64,000 bases of DNA from assembly GCF_020991065.1 (NCBI RefSeq), contig NZ_CP087710.1:1798001-1862000 (forward strand), given 5' to 3'. The translations under genes were made by a program, and so were the position numbers. Below the pieces are notes generated by a model, which ran no database searches, was not told the origin of the DNA, and worked only from the letters and a program-made list of their open reading frames with translations. Below, piece by piece: positions 60,953-64,000 of this stretch. The stretch's first letter is position 1; every line of letters begins with the position of its first letter. Source of the DNA: Nocardioides okcheonensis (lineage in GTDB: Bacteria > Actinomycetota > Actinomycetes > Propionibacteriales > Nocardioidaceae).

Positions 60953-63033
60953 ATGACCACCAGGAGGGTCGCGACCGCCGTGCACCGCCGCACCGGTGCC
61001 GGGCGGCCGCGGCCCTCCTGGCGCTCGGGCTGCTCGCCGCCGCTCCCGCGGCTCCGGCCGCTCCTGCCCCGGCGGCCCTCGCGCCGGCGGGGGTGCCCTG
61101 GACCTGGGGCGGCAACGGCTTCGGGCAGCTCGGGGACGGCACGACCGCCGCACGTCCGACCCCGGGTCCGGTCGTCGGGCTCGACGACGTCGTCGACGTC
61201 CACGGCGGCCGCGAGCACGTCGCCGCCCTGCGCTCCGACGGGACCGTGTGGACCTGGGGCAGCAACCAGCAGGGGCAGCTCGGCACCGGCGGCACGGCGA
61301 ACCTGCCCTCCCCGACGCGGGTGCCCGGTCTCACCGGCGCGAGCGCCGTCGAGACCGGCCACAACCACTCGCTGGCGCTCCTCGCCACCGGCACCGTCCG
61401 CACGTGGGGCCTCAACGCCGACGGCCAGCTCGGCGACGGCACCACCACGCTGCGCCGCAGCCCGGTCACGGTGAGCGGGCTCGCCGACGCGGTCGCGATC
61501 GCGGCAGGTCGCAACATGAGCTACGCCCTGCGCGTGGACGGCACCGTCGTCGCCTGGGGCCGCAACGACGAGGGCCAGCTGGGCGACGGCACCCTGGTGC
61601 GCCGCACCACCCCGGTCCGGGTCGGGTCGCTCACCGGGGTCGTCGGCATTGCCGGCGGACGCGACCACGGCCTCGCCCTGCGCGGCGACGGCACGGTCTG
61701 GGCGTGGGGCTCCAACGACTACGGCCAGGTCGGCGACGGCACGCTGACCGACCGCACCTCCCCCGTCCAGGTGGCGTCGGGCATCACCCAGGTGATCGCC
61801 GGCGCGCACCACTCCTACGCGCTGCGCGCCGACGGCACGGTGCTGGCGTGGGGCCGCAACTACCGCGCCAACCTCGGCGACGGCACCACCACGAACCGTT
61901 CGCGGCCGGTCGCCGTCCGGGCCCTGGCGTCCGTCGTGTCGATCGGCTCGGGCCGCGACACCGGCGTCGCCGTGCTCGCCGACGGACACGTGATGGCGTG
62001 GGGCGCCAACGACGTCGGCCAGGTCGGCGACGGCACCACCACCAACCGCTCCACCCCCGTCCTGGTGCCCGGAGTCTCCGGCGCCACGCTCGCGGGCGGA
62101 GGCGGCCAGGAGTACGCCGTGGTGCTGGTCTCCCCGACCGGTCCCCCGCCGCCGAGCGACCCGGTCGCGTCGTTCACGTCGTCCTGCCAGGGCCTGTCCT
62201 GCAGCTTCGACGCGAGCGGGTCGAGCGACCCCGACGGCGGCGCGCTGGCCTCGCTGGCGTGGTCCTTCGGCGACGGTGCCACCGCTTCCGGCACGTCCGT
62301 CTCCCACACCTACGCCGCAGCCGGCAGCCACGACGTGACGCTGACGGTCACCGACGACGAGGGCGCGACGGCCTCGCTGGTCCGGACCGTCACGGTGAGC
62401 GAGGAGCCGCCCCCGCCCGTCGGCCCCGCGTGGCGGGCGTCCGCCTCCTCCGACTCCAGCAGCGCGCGCCCGCAGGTGGTCGTGCCGCCGACCGTCCAGG
62501 CCACCGACCGGCTGGTGCTGGTGGTGACCACCAACCGGGCCGCCACGCTGACGACCCCGGCGGGCTGGACCCTCGTCTCGACCGTGTCCGACGGCACCGA
62601 CCTGCGGTCCTGGGTGCTGACCCGCACCGCCGGCACCACGCTCCCGGGGACCACCCTCACCCTGACCCTCGACGCCACCTCGAAGACGAGCCTGGCGCTC
62701 CTGGCCTACGCCGGGGCGGGTGCGCCCACCGCGGTCGGACGGGCCGAGCCCGCGTTCACCGCGACCCACAGCGCTCCGGCCGCGCCCGTGGCGCTGGCGG
62801 GGTCGCGGGTGCTGCGCCACTACGCGGACAAGACCGGCACGGCGCACGGGTGGACGCTGCCGGCGGCGTTGACGCCGCGGGTGTCCACGACGGGAAGCGG
62901 CACCGGCCTGCTGACGTCCGTCGCCGGCGACCAGGGAGACGTACCGGCCGGGACTGTGCCGGCGCTGTCGGCCACCTCCGCGCTCGCGTCGGGCCGCGCG
63001 CTCGCGTGGACGATCGTGCTTCCCCCCGCCTGA
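60953..63033 (+). CDS. Exported RCC1 beta-propeller / PKD / WADK protein, frameshifted signal peptide
   Basis: The main frame (about 61009-63033) encodes seven RCC1 repeats of the form W-G-x-N-x-x-G-Q-L-G-D-G-T, enough for a closed seven-bladed propeller, then one PKD domain and one diverged WADK module (HYADKTGTAHGWTLP). The frame has no start codon before GTG 61093, which would lack a signal. An ATG at 60953, one base after the upstream stop, begins a basic n-region (TTRRVATAVHRRTGAG) in another frame, and the matching hydrophobic core (AAAALLALGLLAAAPAAPAA) lies in the main frame. One base seems missing near 61003-61010. Confidence 0.8.
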
Positions 63034-63042
63034 CCGGGCCCC

Positions 63043-63088
63043 TTCCTCGCGCTGGAACCCGCCGACCTCCCCCCTTCCTCGCGCTGGA
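63043..63088. repeat. Two copies of TTCCTCGCGCTGGA
   Basis: Copies at 63043 and 63075 lie between the RCC1-type gene and pth. The same core recurs three times on the other side of pth. Confidence 0.7.
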
Positions 63089-63090
63089 CG

Positions 63091-63693
63091 TCAGGAGTTG
63101 AAGCGCTGCTGGGTCTTCTCGAGGCCCTCGCTGATCAGCGTCTCGATCGCGTCGGCGGCGTCGGAGACCTGGAACGGCAGCTCCTTGCGCTCCACGGTCG
63201 AGTAGTTCGACAGGACGAAGTCGGCGACGTCCTGGCGGCCGGGCGGGCGACCGATGCCGGCGCGCACCCGGTAGAAGTCACCGGTCCCGAACGACGAGCG
63301 CATCGACCGCAGGCCGTTGTGGCCGTTGTCGCCGCCTCCGAGCTTGATCCGCAGCGTGCCGAAGGCGATGTCCAGCTCGTCGTGGATGGCGACGACGTGG
63401 TCGGGAGCGACCTTGTAGAAGGTCGCGAGCGCCTTGATCGGGCCGCCGACGTCGTTCATGTACGCCCGCGGCCGGGCGAGCACCACGCGCGGACCGCTGA
63501 TGGACAGCCGCCCCTCGACGACGTCGGCGCGCCCGGACTTGTGGGAGCGGAACGGGCTGCCCATCCGCGAGGCCAGCTCGTCGTTGACCAGGTAGCCGAT
63601 GTTGTGGCGGTGCCCGGCGTAGGACGGGCCCGGGTTGCCGAGGCCGACCACCAGCCACGCGCCGCTCTGCTCGGGGTCCTGCTGCTGGGTCAC
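63091..63693 (-). CDS. pth: Peptidyl-tRNA hydrolase
   Basis: A 200-aa enzyme that recycles peptidyl-tRNA released from ribosomes. Family motifs are WLVVGLGNPGPSYAGHRHNI, with the catalytic His in the last segment, LARPRAYMNDVGG, VIHDELD-type AIHDELDIAFG, and GGGDNGHNGLRSM. The GTG at 63693 follows AAGG by eight bases. It lies downstream of the L25 gene, the usual actinobacterial order. Palindromic repeats flank it on both sides. Confidence 0.96.
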   Translation of the reverse strand: MTQQQDPEQSGAWLVVGLGNPGPSYAGHRHNIGYLVNDELASRMGSPFRSHKSGRADVVEGRLSISGPRVVLARPRAYMNDVGGPIKALATFYKVAPDHVVAIHDELDIAFGTLRIKLGGGDNGHNGLRSMRSSFGTGDFYRVRAGIGRPPGRQDVADFVLSNYSTVERKELPFQVSDAADAIETLISEGLEKTQQRFNS

Positions 63694-63723
63694 GTCGTCA
63701 TCCTTCCATCGTCGAGCGGGCAC

Positions 63724-63819
63724 TTCCTCGCGCTGAAATGCGCTGACCGGGCAGTTCCTCGCGTTGCAGCGCGAGGAACTGCCCGGTCGATGCTTCCCAG
63801 CGCGAGGAATCGCCCGGTC
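63724..63819. repeat. Palindromic repeat cluster between rplY and pth
   Basis: It contains a perfect inverted repeat at 63745-63788 (19-base arms, loop TTGCAG) built from GACCGGGCAG and TTCCTCGCG, a direct copy of TTCCTCGCGCTG at 63724, and an inverted copy (CAGCGCGAGGAA) near 63799 followed by TCGCCCGGTC. It may act as a terminator or attenuator between rplY and pth. Confidence 0.8.
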
Positions 63820-63831
63820 AGCGTGACGGGG

Positions 63832-64000
63832 TCACTCGGAGTCGGAGCCCTCGGCGTCCTGGGCGGCGTCCTCGGCCTTGGCCTCCTCCTGGGCCTCCGC
63901 GATCTCCTCGTCGGAGGGGTCGTGCTCGATGCCGGCCTCGGCCTCGGCCTCGGCGAGCTCGGCCTCGAGCTCCTCGGCGGAGATCTGCTCGGTCACGTTG
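63832..64000 (-). CDS. rplY: Ribosomal protein L25/Ctc, C-terminus (partial at window edge)
   Basis: The last 55 codons of a gene that continues past the window. They encode an acidic tail (SAEELEAELAEAEAEAGIEH, then EEIAEAQEEAK) ending in SDSE. Acidic C-terminal extensions of this kind are typical of actinobacterial L25/Ctc, and the rplY-pth order is conserved. The beta-barrel 5S-rRNA-binding domain lies outside the window, so identification rests on tail and context. Confidence 0.75.
   Translation of the reverse strand, partial: NVTEQISAEELEAELAEAEAEAGIEHDPSDEEIAEAQEEAKAEDAAQDAEGSDSE

Noticed and set aside
55999..62847. A 2282-codon minus-strand open frame
   Set aside because: Antisense shadow of the two giant exported proteins; no domain, low-complexity composition, no ribosome binding site.

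Overview
The window comes from a very GC-rich actinobacterium, most likely a member of Nocardioidaceae close to Nocardioides. The grounds are the base composition, frequent GTG starts with 4-nt ATGA/GTGA overlaps, leaderless-type promoters, a DUF222/HNH endonuclease, and the conserved gene order mfd - lipoprotein - mazG - eno - ftsB/divIC - DUF501 - ppx. The assignment is inferred from gene content, not from a database match.

Layout. 1-4.2 kb: an exported RTX-type repeat protein, a DUF222/HNH nuclease, a small cytidylyltransferase with a coupled small gene, and a membrane protein. 4.2-14.4 kb (minus strand): an atypical class I tRNA with a UAA anticodon, then def, an ACT-domain protein, a family 5 uracil-DNA glycosylase, ppx, DUF501, ftsB/divIC, eno, mazG, a lipoprotein and mfd. 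14.6-17.0 kb: two tandem paralogous exported proteins, a VOC protein and an SMR transporter.

17.0-48.8 kb is the most interesting part: a large gene set for a probably sulfated exopolysaccharide (EPS). It opens with a control block: a cysQ-like PAP phosphatase overlapping a LuxR regulator with a degenerate receiver, divergent from a histidine kinase, a canonical LuxR response regulator and an asparagine-synthetase homologue that has lost the key residues of both active sites. Next come the initiating sugar-phosphate transferase, an AT-richer insert of two small genes, and two EPS operons. The minus-strand operon encodes a PssD/PssE-type split glycosyltransferase, a GT2 and two sulfotransferases. 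The plus-strand operon encodes a sulfotransferase, a Wzy-like polymerase, an APH-fold kinase, a second sulfotransferase, two Wzz-like proteins and a Wzx flippase. Four GH26-like exported glycosidases, a LamG lipoprotein and a CotH/LTD/Fn3 protein accompany them. A short palindrome (CCCC-N5-GGGG, best copies centred on GAATT or ATATT) lies upstream of the regulator genes and the EPS transcription units and may define one regulon.

49.2-63.0 kb encodes three giant exported proteins built from beta-propellers (one RCC1-type), PKD domains, Ig-like repeats and a recurring ~185-aa module with a Y-W-A-D-K or Y-A-D-K signature, with a TauE/SafE permease between them. The window ends with pth and the C-terminus of ribosomal protein L25, surrounded by a small family of palindromic repeats.

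Three genes (alpha/beta hydrolase at 23.0-23.8 kb, GT2 at 28.5-29.4 kb, RCC1 protein at 61.0 kb) show single-base frame disruptions, so either consensus errors or real inactivation must be considered.
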